DNA of 64,000 bases from Lutibacter sp. Lineage in GTDB: Bacteria > Bacteroidota > Bacteroidia > Flavobacteriales > Flavobacteriaceae. This document shows positions 54,436 through 61,983 of this stretch, piece after piece (position 1 is the stretch's first letter; each line of letters starts with the position of its first letter). Below the pieces are notes generated by a model that saw only the letters and a list, made by a program, of their open reading frames with translations, searched no databases and had not been told where the DNA came from. The stretch spans positions 19,578 through 83,577 of the forward strand of contig NZ_JAUYUD010000105.1 in assembly GCF_030692605.1 (NCBI RefSeq), read 5' to 3'. The position numbers and the translations under genes were made by a program.

Positions 54436-55434
54436 TTCTGGTTTTGATACCGAAAACCCTTTAAAATTTTCAATTTGTTTTAATTTTTCTGTGGTAAATT
54501 CGTGCTGAAAACAACTTGGTGCAATGCCTAATTTTTTCATTCTTTTGGCTAAATACAATTGTTCCTTTTGACTAGGTGTTGGTATAAAAAAAGCTTTCTT
54601 GCCTAAAACTGCTAAATCCATAATGGTAGAATAGCCAGATCTTGAAATTACCAGTTTACTTTGTATTATGGCGTCTTGTAATTGATCTCCAATTAAATAA
54701 TTTATCGAATTAAAACTCTCCGATATTCTTAGGTCTGGCTCATTTTTAAATAAACCTCTTACCATTAAAACAGTACCTTTAAAGTTTAAGAATTCTTGAA
54801 TTAATATTTGCTCCAATAAACTTCGTTGCGGTTCTGGACCCGATAAAACTATAATTATATCGTATTTAAAAGGCAGTTCCTTTGCTTTAAATCTACTTAA
54901 TATTCCAATGTGTTTAATTTTAAATTTAGCCCTTTCTAAACGGCTCAATTTACCAGATAAATTGTTATTCTCATTTATATCTGGAACCCAACATTCGGTA
55001 TATTTATTAATGTGATATTGGTGTATTTTTGAAGTGAAATAGGTTGTTAAACCAGATAAAACATTCAGTTGATGTGTTATATAAACCGACGGGATTTTAG
55101 CATTAATTACTCCAAACCTATTGTCTGAAATTAGCCCTATAATTTCTTCTTTTTCAATAATTTGCGCTACAACTTTTTTCTCTTTTTTTTGTGTAAAAAA
55201 AAGTCTTGGTAATTGGGCAATTAACTTTAATTGAAGAAATTTTCCTTTTGAATAGGAAATTTTATAGGCTGGTAGTTGATACGATGTTAAAAAAGGAAAT
55301 TCTTTCTTAAGTAATATTAATGAATCTCCGTCACTTGCAATAATAGGCTCAAAATTAGCTTCAATTAAACCATTAATAATCGGTACGCATCTCGTAGCGT
55401 GACCTAATCCCCAGTTTAAGGGTGCAACAAGAAT
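54397..55434 (-). CDS. Glycosyltransferase (GT-B, Glyco_trans_1_3-like) without a standard start codon
   Basis: The frame is open from just after the purD stop and reads KKILVAPLNWGLGHATRCVP, then IINGLIEANFEPIIASDGDS, a normal N-terminus of this family, and continues to the C-terminal GT-B half (IIIVLSGPEPQRSLLEQI, VISRSGYSTIMDLAVLGKKA). About 345 residues, full length. There is no ATG, GTG or TTG ahead of this N-terminus: the frame begins at the TAA of purD, followed by an A9 run. The annotated start (ATT at 55434) is a placeholder. A TTG at 54948 would give only the C-terminal 183 residues. Either a rare start, re-initiation after purD, or an A-run indel explains it. Confidence 0.8.
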   Translation of the reverse strand: MLVAPLNWGLGHATRCVPIINGLIEANFEPIIASDGDSLILLKKEFPFLTSYQLPAYKISYSKGKFLQLKLIAQLPRLFFTQKKEKKVVAQIIEKEEIIGLISDNRFGVINAKIPSVYITHQLNVLSGLTTYFTSKIHQYHINKYTECWVPDINENNNLSGKLSRLERAKFKIKHIGILSRFKAKELPFKYDIIIVLSGPEPQRSLLEQILIQEFLNFKGTVLMVRGLFKNEPDLRISESFNSINYLIGDQLQDAIIQSKLVISRSGYSTIMDLAVLGKKAFFIPTPSQKEQLYLAKRMKKLGIAPSCFQHEFTTEKLKQIENFKGFSVSKPELNLNLFRLFNSK

Positions 55435-55440
55435 TTTTTT

Positions 55441-56712
55441 TTACAAGTCAAAACCAATATCTTTTCTGTAATTCATTCCTTCAAAACAAATTTTGTCAAT
55501 GTTTTTATAGGATTGTTTTAAGGCTTCTTTGTAATTTTCTCCAAAAGAAGTAACTGCAATTACTCTTCCTCCATTGGTTAAAACCATTTCATTTTTAAGT
55601 GTTGTTCCTGCGTGAAAAGCAATGCTATCTTCAACCTTTTCCAAACCTAAAATTTCTTTACCTTTTTCATAATCTTCTGGATATCCACCAGAAACTAACA
55701 TCACAGTACAAGCACTTTCAGGTTTTAACTCAATGGTTTTAGTGTGCAATTCATTCTTACCCGTTGCAATTAACAACTCTAAAAAGTCACTTTCAATAAG
55801 CGGAATAACCACTTCGGTTTCAGGATCTCCCATGCGGCAATTGTACTCAATTACCATAGGTTCTTGGTCTACTTTTATAATACCAAAGAAAATAAAACCT
55901 TTGTAAGGTATATTATCTTTTTGCAACCCTTCAATAGTAGGTTTTATAATAGTTTCTTCAATTTTTTTTAATAACTTTTCGCTAGCAAAAGGTACTGGAG
56001 AAACCGCTCCCATTCCACCTGTATTTAATCCTTTATCTCCTTCGCCAATACGTTTATAATCTTTTGCGGTTGGTAAATTAACATACGATTTCCCATCGGT
56101 TAACACAAAACAACTTAGCTCAATACCATCCAAAAATTCTTCAATAACCACTTTGCTACTTGCAGCACCAAATTTTTGATGGGCTAACATTTCTGTCAGT
56201 TCATTTTTAGCATCTTGTAAATCATTCAAAATTAACACCCCTTTCCCAGCTGCCAATCCATCTGCTTTTAAAACATAAGGGGCTTGTAGTGTTTCTAAAA
56301 ATTGATAGCCTTCATCTAAATTTGAAGTGGTAAAACTTTTATACGCGGCTGTTGGAATGTTGTGTCTAAACATAAACTCCTTGGCAAATTCTTTACTGCC
56401 TTCTAATTGTGCAGCATATTGTTGAGGTCCAATTACAGCAATTTTATGCAATTGTTCATCTTTCAAAAAAAAATCGTGAATACCCAGCACCAAAGGTTCT
56501 TCTGGACCTACAACAACCAATGCGATATTATAGGTTAATACAACTTTTTTTATATCATTAAAATTGTTCGGGTTTACATCTAAATTTATTCCAAATTTTA
56601 AGGTTCCTGCATTTCCTGGAGCAATAAATAATTGAGTTAATAAATTGCTTTGTGCTATTTTCCATGCAAATGCATGCTCTCTACCTCCCGAACCTAAAAT
56701 AAGTACATTCAT
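55441..56712 (-). CDS. purD: Phosphoribosylamine-glycine ligase
   Basis: 423 residues, normal for GARS. ATP-grasp enzyme making glycinamide ribonucleotide in purine synthesis. Motifs: VLILGSGGREHAFAWKIAQS at the N-terminus, YVLKADGLAAGKGVLI, VIEEFLDGIELSCFVLTDG and EYNCRMGDPETEVV. It lies 34 bases after the DUF6909-like gene and runs directly into the glycosyltransferase. Shared transcription from the TAnnTTTG element at 58453 is likely. Confidence 0.97.
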   Translation of the reverse strand: MNVLILGSGGREHAFAWKIAQSNLLTQLFIAPGNAGTLKFGINLDVNPNNFNDIKKVVLTYNIALVVVGPEEPLVLGIHDFFLKDEQLHKIAVIGPQQYAAQLEGSKEFAKEFMFRHNIPTAAYKSFTTSNLDEGYQFLETLQAPYVLKADGLAAGKGVLILNDLQDAKNELTEMLAHQKFGAASSKVVIEEFLDGIELSCFVLTDGKSYVNLPTAKDYKRIGEGDKGLNTGGMGAVSPVPFASEKLLKKIEETIIKPTIEGLQKDNIPYKGFIFFGIIKVDQEPMVIEYNCRMGDPETEVVIPLIESDFLELLIATGKNELHTKTIELKPESACTVMLVSGGYPEDYEKGKEILGLEKVEDSIAFHAGTTLKNEMVLTNGGRVIAVTSFGENYKEALKQSYKNIDKICFEGMNYRKDIGFDL

Positions 56713-56746
56713 TTTTATATTCCTTTTTTACTTCCTGAAATTTATT

Positions 56747-58435
56747 TTATTTAAAAATTTGCTCTAATATTTTTTGAGTAATTACATAGGTAGGTTTAAC
56801 ACCTGTTGTTCCTAAACCTCCTGATGCTAAGGTACTTCCAGTTTCTAACGGATTATCTGAAGCGTAATATGCATACATTACTTTTACTTTTTTAGATATA
56901 TTCCCTCTAATTTTAGACGCAGCCTGAATGGCTTTTTGATAATGCGCTCCTTCCATTTCCAACCCTGTTACTTTCCAAGTAGAACCATTAAAGTATTTCA
57001 AAATATCTTTATTTTGAAGTGATGTTCCTAACACGGTAATCATAGCTCCAGAATAAACTGCTAAACCGCAATCTTTAAACATTTTTACTTTTAGTTGATT
57101 TTTAAATGGGTAATTATCGGCTGTACCTTCAAACACATGTGCAGAAGGAATCATAATATCTCCTTTTCCACCTTCTAAAATTCCGGCTTTTCCCATTATA
57201 GAAATAGATTCTACATTTAGGTGCAACTTTCCACCGTTTTCTTTATAAGGTTTTAACAATTCGTCCATAGTTTCAAAGGCTTGCTCACCAAAAGCATAAT
57301 CCATAACTATAAGCACTGGTTTTTCTTCGGCTATTTCACTAACATTTTCGCTATAAATTGTTTTGCTTAAATCAATTTTATCTGTATCAATAACCTGAAC
57401 ATTAATAATGGTCCCCGATGTATCTTTAATATAAGTTAATCCGTTCTCAGATGCGTATGTTATAACTTGCTTTCTTAAATCATCGTTTTCATCATTGCTT
57501 AAAAGTTCAAAAAGACCAATAAGATCTCCGTTTTTTATATGATTTGCTAAAACAATAGGAGCATAAATAGAATTCATAACACTGTGCAGATTAGCACTTA
57601 TAATATGAATTGGTCTATGAATTAAGTTGCTTTCAACCAACACCTTCTTAATATTATTTGCCCAAATTTCGCCATAAATATGATGCCCAATTCGTTCTCT
57701 TAAAACTGGACTAAAAGTGATGGTTCTTTTTAAATTGGTTGTTCGTTCCTGTATTGCTATGTGACCAAGCCAATAAATTATCTGAAAGAATCGATCTGGA
57801 TTATTTTTTTCGCTTAATGTACCGTGTACTTTTTGAGTTTCTTGAAAAGTTCTTCCCAAAATACTTGCCACATGAGCCAGCATAATATCGCGTTCATCTT
57901 TAGATAATTTTCTGTTATGAAGCACATTTTCTTCTAATTTTTTCCACTCTCTAATGGTATCTGTCTCTAGATTAATTAGAACTCGATCTGCTATTTTATG
58001 AGATTCTATAAATAAAAAAGTCAAGTGAGTTAAAATATCATATATTTCTGAACGTCCACGAGTTACCTCTATATTCATTTGATCTTTATCAATTCTAAAA
58101 CAATTTCTTTTTCTTTTAGGAGGAATAATTGGGGTAAAATGAGAATTTGAATATCCTTCTTCTGAAGTTAAATTTATAAAACGACATTCGTCAATTCCAT
58201 TAGGAAGCCTTTCGATAACATAAACCAATCCGTTTAATTCAACTTTTTCTTCGGCTATAGATCCGTAAATTTCAGGCCGAAGTAACAAAAGTGCTTGCCT
58301 CAGCGCATCTCCAGAAACGCCCATTGGCTTATAAAATCCTCTACTAAATAGATGACGCATAGAAATATATAAACGCTCAATAGCACTTGAAGATTCTTGC
58401 GCTCTTGTTCTTCCTTTTATTTTTGAGTTTTCCAT
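56747..58435 (-). CDS. DUF6909-like protein with a nucleoside-phosphorylase-like C-terminus
   Basis: 562 residues, no signal peptide or TM helix. The N-terminal part (about 1-280, AIERLYISMRHLFSRGFYKP, ESHKIADRVLINLETDTIREW) is helical and unfamiliar except as the Bacteroidota family I believe is DUF6909. The C-terminal part (about 360-562) has VLGTSLQNKDILKYFNGSTW and GLEMEGAHYQKAI, recalling the MExxA motif of purine/uridine phosphorylases and AMP nucleosidase. Being upstream of purD, a purine-salvage or regulatory role is attractive but is inference. Confidence 0.75.
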   Translation of the reverse strand: MENSKIKGRTRAQESSSAIERLYISMRHLFSRGFYKPMGVSGDALRQALLLLRPEIYGSIAEEKVELNGLVYVIERLPNGIDECRFINLTSEEGYSNSHFTPIIPPKRKRNCFRIDKDQMNIEVTRGRSEIYDILTHLTFLFIESHKIADRVLINLETDTIREWKKLEENVLHNRKLSKDERDIMLAHVASILGRTFQETQKVHGTLSEKNNPDRFFQIIYWLGHIAIQERTTNLKRTITFSPVLRERIGHHIYGEIWANNIKKVLVESNLIHRPIHIISANLHSVMNSIYAPIVLANHIKNGDLIGLFELLSNDENDDLRKQVITYASENGLTYIKDTSGTIINVQVIDTDKIDLSKTIYSENVSEIAEEKPVLIVMDYAFGEQAFETMDELLKPYKENGGKLHLNVESISIMGKAGILEGGKGDIMIPSAHVFEGTADNYPFKNQLKVKMFKDCGLAVYSGAMITVLGTSLQNKDILKYFNGSTWKVTGLEMEGAHYQKAIQAASKIRGNISKKVKVMYAYYASDNPLETGSTLASGGLGTTGVKPTYVITQKILEQIFK

Positions 58436-58452
58436 ATAAATGTTTTGGTTTG

Positions 58453-58460
58453 CAAAGATA
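58453..58460 (-). promoter_or_regulatory. Predicted -7 element for the DUF6909/purD operon
   Basis: TATCTTTG on the minus strand, 17 bases before the ATG at 58435. Confidence 0.55.
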
Positions 58461-58495
58461 CAATTTATGTTATTATTTGCTTAATGCCCTTTCTG

Positions 58496-58530
58496 AAAAA
58501 GGTAAAAGGTAAAATGTGAAAGGTGAAGGG
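58496..58530. repeat. Purine-rich simple-repeat spacer
   Basis: AAGGTAAAAGGTAAAATGTG followed by AAAGGTGAAGGG between the protease stop and the DUF6909 promoter. Same class of low-complexity spacer as near 4149, 18128 and 35240. Non-coding. Confidence 0.45.
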
Positions 58531-58576
58531 TTGAACGCTAATTTCACTTTCGAACGATTTACTTATACTTTTTTTA

Positions 58577-60214
58577 CTAATTCTTTAATATAGATTGATA
58601 TTTTTTTTGATTGTTTAAAATTGCCATTGCGTCTATAATGGTAGTGTCAAATGCAACTTTTTGCTTGTAAACACCTTCAACATTGTAATATCTTTTAACA
58701 ATTTCTTCGGTTAATTTATGGGTTATTTCAGTTTTGTTTTTGACCAACTCTTTCATTTTTTCAGACTGAATTTCTTTTAAAAGATTTTCATAACTAATAG
58801 TGGTATTTTTATTCAAATTTTCTAAAGTCGCTTTCTGAAAAGCCTTTTTAAATTCCAACTCGGTTTCTGTTTCAAAGTTTGAATGATTATTAATTAAATA
58901 GCGCTCAAGTGAAACAAAACTCGATTCATTCAAATTAAATTTTGAAGGTTCTGCTATTGTTTTATTATTGTAAAAATAATCTGTTACATAATTAAAAAGG
59001 GCATCAGAATTCAACAAGGTTTCGGTTGTTTTGGTTAGATTTTGAGTGGCACTTTCAACATCGGGTAAAATTCCTCCACCACCATATACAATTCTACCAT
59101 TTTCAGTTTTTAATTTCTCTCTTCCAACATCTGAAAATTTAGGTACAGTACCTTTTTCATCTCTATTGGTGTAATCTAATTCTTGAATGCATCTACCGCT
59201 TGGGGTATAATATTTTGAAATCGTTATTTTCATTTGAGTTCCATAAGACAATGGTAAAAATCTCTGAACCAATCCTTTACCAAAAGAACGTTGTCCAACT
59301 ATTACCGCTCTATCATAATCTTGTAAAGACCCTGCCAATATTTCGGAAGCAGAAGCGGAACTATAATTGATTAAAATAGCAATTGGAATGGTTGGCTCTA
59401 TTGGTTCAACATTAGTTTTAAAGGTTTCACTCCATTTTTCGAATTTTGCTTTTGTAGTAACAACCGTTTTCCCCTTTGGAATGAAAAAATTAGTGATTTT
59501 AACCGCTTCCATCAATAATCCCCCGGGATTACCTCTTACGTCTATAATCAATTTTTTCATTCCTTGATCTTTTAAAGCCTCCATTGCTTTTTTAATTTCT
59601 GATGAAGCCTTAGCGTTAAATGTAGTAAAGGCAATATAACCAACTTCGGCATCTAGCATTGTACTATACGGAACAGGATTTTCTTCCACTTTTTTTCGAA
59701 TAACAGTAAATTCCATCATTTTTTGTAGGCGTTCAATTTGAAGATTTACCGTACTATTTGGCACGCCATTTAATAACATTGCAGCTCCTTTTTCATCAAA
59801 ATCCTTTACCAAAACATCGTTAATTTTAATAATATTATCGCCTGGTTTTATCCCAGAATTTTCAGCAGGAGAATTTTTAATTATTTCCCTAACACTCAGT
59901 TTCTTATTTTTAAATAAAGTAATAGCTCCAATACTGCCAAAATCTCCAGTAGCTTCTATTCTGGCATCTTCAATATTTTGCTCATCGTAGTATCTTGTGT
60001 ATGGATCTAAATTTTGAAGCATATTATTAATAGCTTGGTTGGTAATTTTTGCTGGATTAACCTCGTCTATATAATACCTGTTTAATTCTTTAAACAAGGT
60101 AGTATAAATGTCTATTTGCTTTGCTATTTCAAAAAAATCTGATTGAAACCCGACTGAAACCATTATAGTTATGGCTCCAAAAAAACCTATAATTATCTTC
60201 TTAATTTTGCTCAT
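58577..60214 (-). CDS. S41-family C-terminal processing peptidase
   Basis: 545 residues. One N-terminal TM/signal anchor (residues 6-22), a PDZ domain (about 85-175, SPAENSGIKPGDNIIKIND) and the S41 protease core. Catalytic Ser288 in SSASASEILAGSLQD and Lys313 in QRSFGKGLVQ keep the 25-residue spacing of CtpA/D1-processing peptidases. A C-terminal helical tail (400-545) is Bacteroidota-typical. It cuts proteins at or near their C-termini in the periplasm. It overlaps rnpA by 14 bases. Confidence 0.95.
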   Translation of the reverse strand: MSKIKKIIIGFFGAITIMVSVGFQSDFFEIAKQIDIYTTLFKELNRYYIDEVNPAKITNQAINNMLQNLDPYTRYYDEQNIEDARIEATGDFGSIGAITLFKNKKLSVREIIKNSPAENSGIKPGDNIIKINDVLVKDFDEKGAAMLLNGVPNSTVNLQIERLQKMMEFTVIRKKVEENPVPYSTMLDAEVGYIAFTTFNAKASSEIKKAMEALKDQGMKKLIIDVRGNPGGLLMEAVKITNFFIPKGKTVVTTKAKFEKWSETFKTNVEPIEPTIPIAILINYSSASASEILAGSLQDYDRAVIVGQRSFGKGLVQRFLPLSYGTQMKITISKYYTPSGRCIQELDYTNRDEKGTVPKFSDVGREKLKTENGRIVYGGGGILPDVESATQNLTKTTETLLNSDALFNYVTDYFYNNKTIAEPSKFNLNESSFVSLERYLINNHSNFETETELEFKKAFQKATLENLNKNTTISYENLLKEIQSEKMKELVKNKTEITHKLTEEIVKRYYNVEGVYKQKVAFDTTIIDAMAILNNQKKYQSILKN

Positions 60215-60587
60215 CTTCTTTTATTTTAATCAAATATTTTGCAGAAATTGTTTTAAAAGCCAAGGTTAAATCTTCATAATTTATTTCTTCTTTTGCCATA
60301 AAAATAAACATAAATACAGAAGGTGTTTTTATATTTTCTATAAATAATTGTTTGTTCAATCTATATACTTCGCGCAATACTCTTTTAATTCTATTTCGGT
60401 GTACCGCTAATTTAATATTTCTTTTAGGAACCGAAAAACCCGCTTTAATAAGTGCATTGTCGTCAAAACTATAAGGTAAATATATCAATTGCAACGGGTA
60501 AGCATTGATGCGTTTTCCTTCAGAAAATAAATCTTGAATAGCCGTTCTGCTTTTTAATTTTTCGATTTTACCTAATGTGTATTTCAT
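60201..60587 (-). CDS. rnpA: Ribonuclease P protein component
   Basis: 128 residues. The signature SVPKRNIKLAVHRNRIKRVLREVYR is the RnpA RNA-binding motif, and GKIEKLKSRTAIQDLFSEGKR is a normal start. It helps the RNase P RNA mature tRNA 5' ends. It is not next to rpmH here (the usual partner); instead it runs into a CtpA-like protease with 14 bases of overlap, which I recall from other Flavobacteriia. Confidence 0.95.
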   Translation of the reverse strand: MKYTLGKIEKLKSRTAIQDLFSEGKRINAYPLQLIYLPYSFDDNALIKAGFSVPKRNIKLAVHRNRIKRVLREVYRLNKQLFIENIKTPSVFMFIFMAKEEINYEDLTLAFKTISAKYLIKIKEDEQN

Positions 60588-60704
60588 GCCAACTAATTAA
60601 AATGGGATATAATCTGATGTGTTCAAAATGAATAACCTTATTGTTAATAAATCAAAACTGCTACTATTCCAACCAATATTCCTGTTATGTTTTTCTTTAT
60701 ACTA

Positions 60705-60712
60705 CAAAAGTA
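60705..60712 (-). promoter_or_regulatory. Predicted -7 element for rnpA
   Basis: TACTTTTG on the minus strand, 117 bases before the rnpA ATG, implying a leader of about 110 bases. Confidence 0.4.
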
Positions 60713-60758
60713 ACCATAAAAGAAATTTATAAAACAATTTAAAAGTGACATAAATTAT

Positions 60759-60766
60759 TAAATTTG
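60759..60766 (+). promoter_or_regulatory. Predicted -7 element for the acyl-CoA dehydrogenase
   Basis: TAAATTTG, 23 bases before the ATG at 60790. Confidence 0.5.
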
Positions 60767-60789
60767 TGAGAATTAAAAATACATAAAAT

Positions 60790-61968
60790 ATGTCACAAGA
60801 TTTATTCCAAGCTCCAGATTATTATTTGCTAGATGAATTATTAACCGAAGAGCATCTTTTGGTGCGTAATGCTGCAAGAGAATGGGTAAAAAGAGAGGTA
60901 TCTCCTATTATTGAAGAAGCGGCTCAACAGTCCAAATTTCCAACTTCAATTATTAAAGGTTTGGCAGAAATTGGTGCTTTTGGGCCTTATATTCCAGAAG
61001 AATACGGTGGAGCTGGTTTAGATCAAATTTCTTATGGTTTAATTATGCAAGAAATTGAGCGTGGTGATTCAGGTGTTAGATCTACAGCTTCGGTGCAATC
61101 TTCGTTAGTAATGTATCCTATTTGGAAATATGGAAGCGAAGAGCAAAAACAAAAATACCTACCAAAACTTGCAAGTGGTGAATTTGTAGGTTGTTTTGGT
61201 TTAACAGAACCAGACCATGGTTCAAATCCAAGTGGTATGGTTACTAATATTAAAGACATGGGAAACCATTATGTCCTTAATGGTGCAAAAATGTGGATTT
61301 CAAACGCCCCTTTTGCAGATATCGCTATTGTTTGGGCAAAAAATGAAGAAGGTCGTATAAAAGGGTTAATTGTTGAGCGAGGTATGAATGGTTTTACAAC
61401 ACCTGAAACACATAACAAATGGTCTTTAAGAACTTCTGCAACAGGTGAATTAATTTTTGACAATGTTAAAATTCCAAAAGAAAATATCTTACCTCTTAAA
61501 GATGGTTTAGGCGCTCCACTGGGCTGTCTAGACTCTGCACGATATGGCATCGCTTGGGGAGCTATTGGAGCTGCTATGGACTGTTACGACACGGCATTGC
61601 GTTATTCAAAACAACGAGTTCAATTCGATAAACCAATTGGAGCAACACAATTACAACAAAAAAAATTAGCTGAAATGATTACTGAAATTACCAAAGCTCA
61701 ATTATTAACTTGGCGTTTAGGGGTGCTTAAAAACGAGAATAGAGCTACTACTGCTCAAATATCTATGGCGAAACGAAATAATGTTGAAATGGCAATTAAT
61801 ATTGCTAGAGAAGCGCGCCAGATACTCGGCGCAATGGGAATTACTGGCGAATATTCTATTATGCGTCATATGATGAATTTAGAAAGTGTAATTACGTATG
61901 AAGGTACTCACGATATTCATTTGCTAATCACAGGACAAGATATAACTGGATTGGCTGCTTTTAAATAG
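60790..61968 (+). CDS. gcdH: Glutaryl-CoA dehydrogenase-like acyl-CoA dehydrogenase
   Basis: 392 residues, FAD enzyme. R97 in DSGVRSTASVQSSLVMYPI matches the Arg that holds the free carboxylate in GCDH, and E371 in TYEGTHDIHLLITGQDITG is the catalytic base at the GCDH position. FAD motifs GCFGLTEPDHGSNP and KMWISNAPFADI are present. It oxidises and decarboxylates glutaryl-CoA to crotonyl-CoA in lysine or tryptophan breakdown. Alone on the + strand; the ALDH7 gene at 13617-15170 could belong to the same pathway. Confidence 0.92.
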   Translation: MSQDLFQAPDYYLLDELLTEEHLLVRNAAREWVKREVSPIIEEAAQQSKFPTSIIKGLAEIGAFGPYIPEEYGGAGLDQISYGLIMQEIERGDSGVRSTASVQSSLVMYPIWKYGSEEQKQKYLPKLASGEFVGCFGLTEPDHGSNPSGMVTNIKDMGNHYVLNGAKMWISNAPFADIAIVWAKNEEGRIKGLIVERGMNGFTTPETHNKWSLRTSATGELIFDNVKIPKENILPLKDGLGAPLGCLDSARYGIAWGAIGAAMDCYDTALRYSKQRVQFDKPIGATQLQQKKLAEMITEITKAQLLTWRLGVLKNENRATTAQISMAKRNNVEMAINIAREARQILGAMGITGEYSIMRHMMNLESVITYEGTHDIHLLITGQDITGLAAFK

Positions 61969-61983
61969 GATTTAAAAATCAAA

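Noticed and set aside
54397..54948. A separate 183-residue glycosyltransferase starting at TTG 54948
   Set aside because: The same frame continues upstream with clear family sequence (LNWGLGHATRC), so this is just the C-terminal half of one gene.
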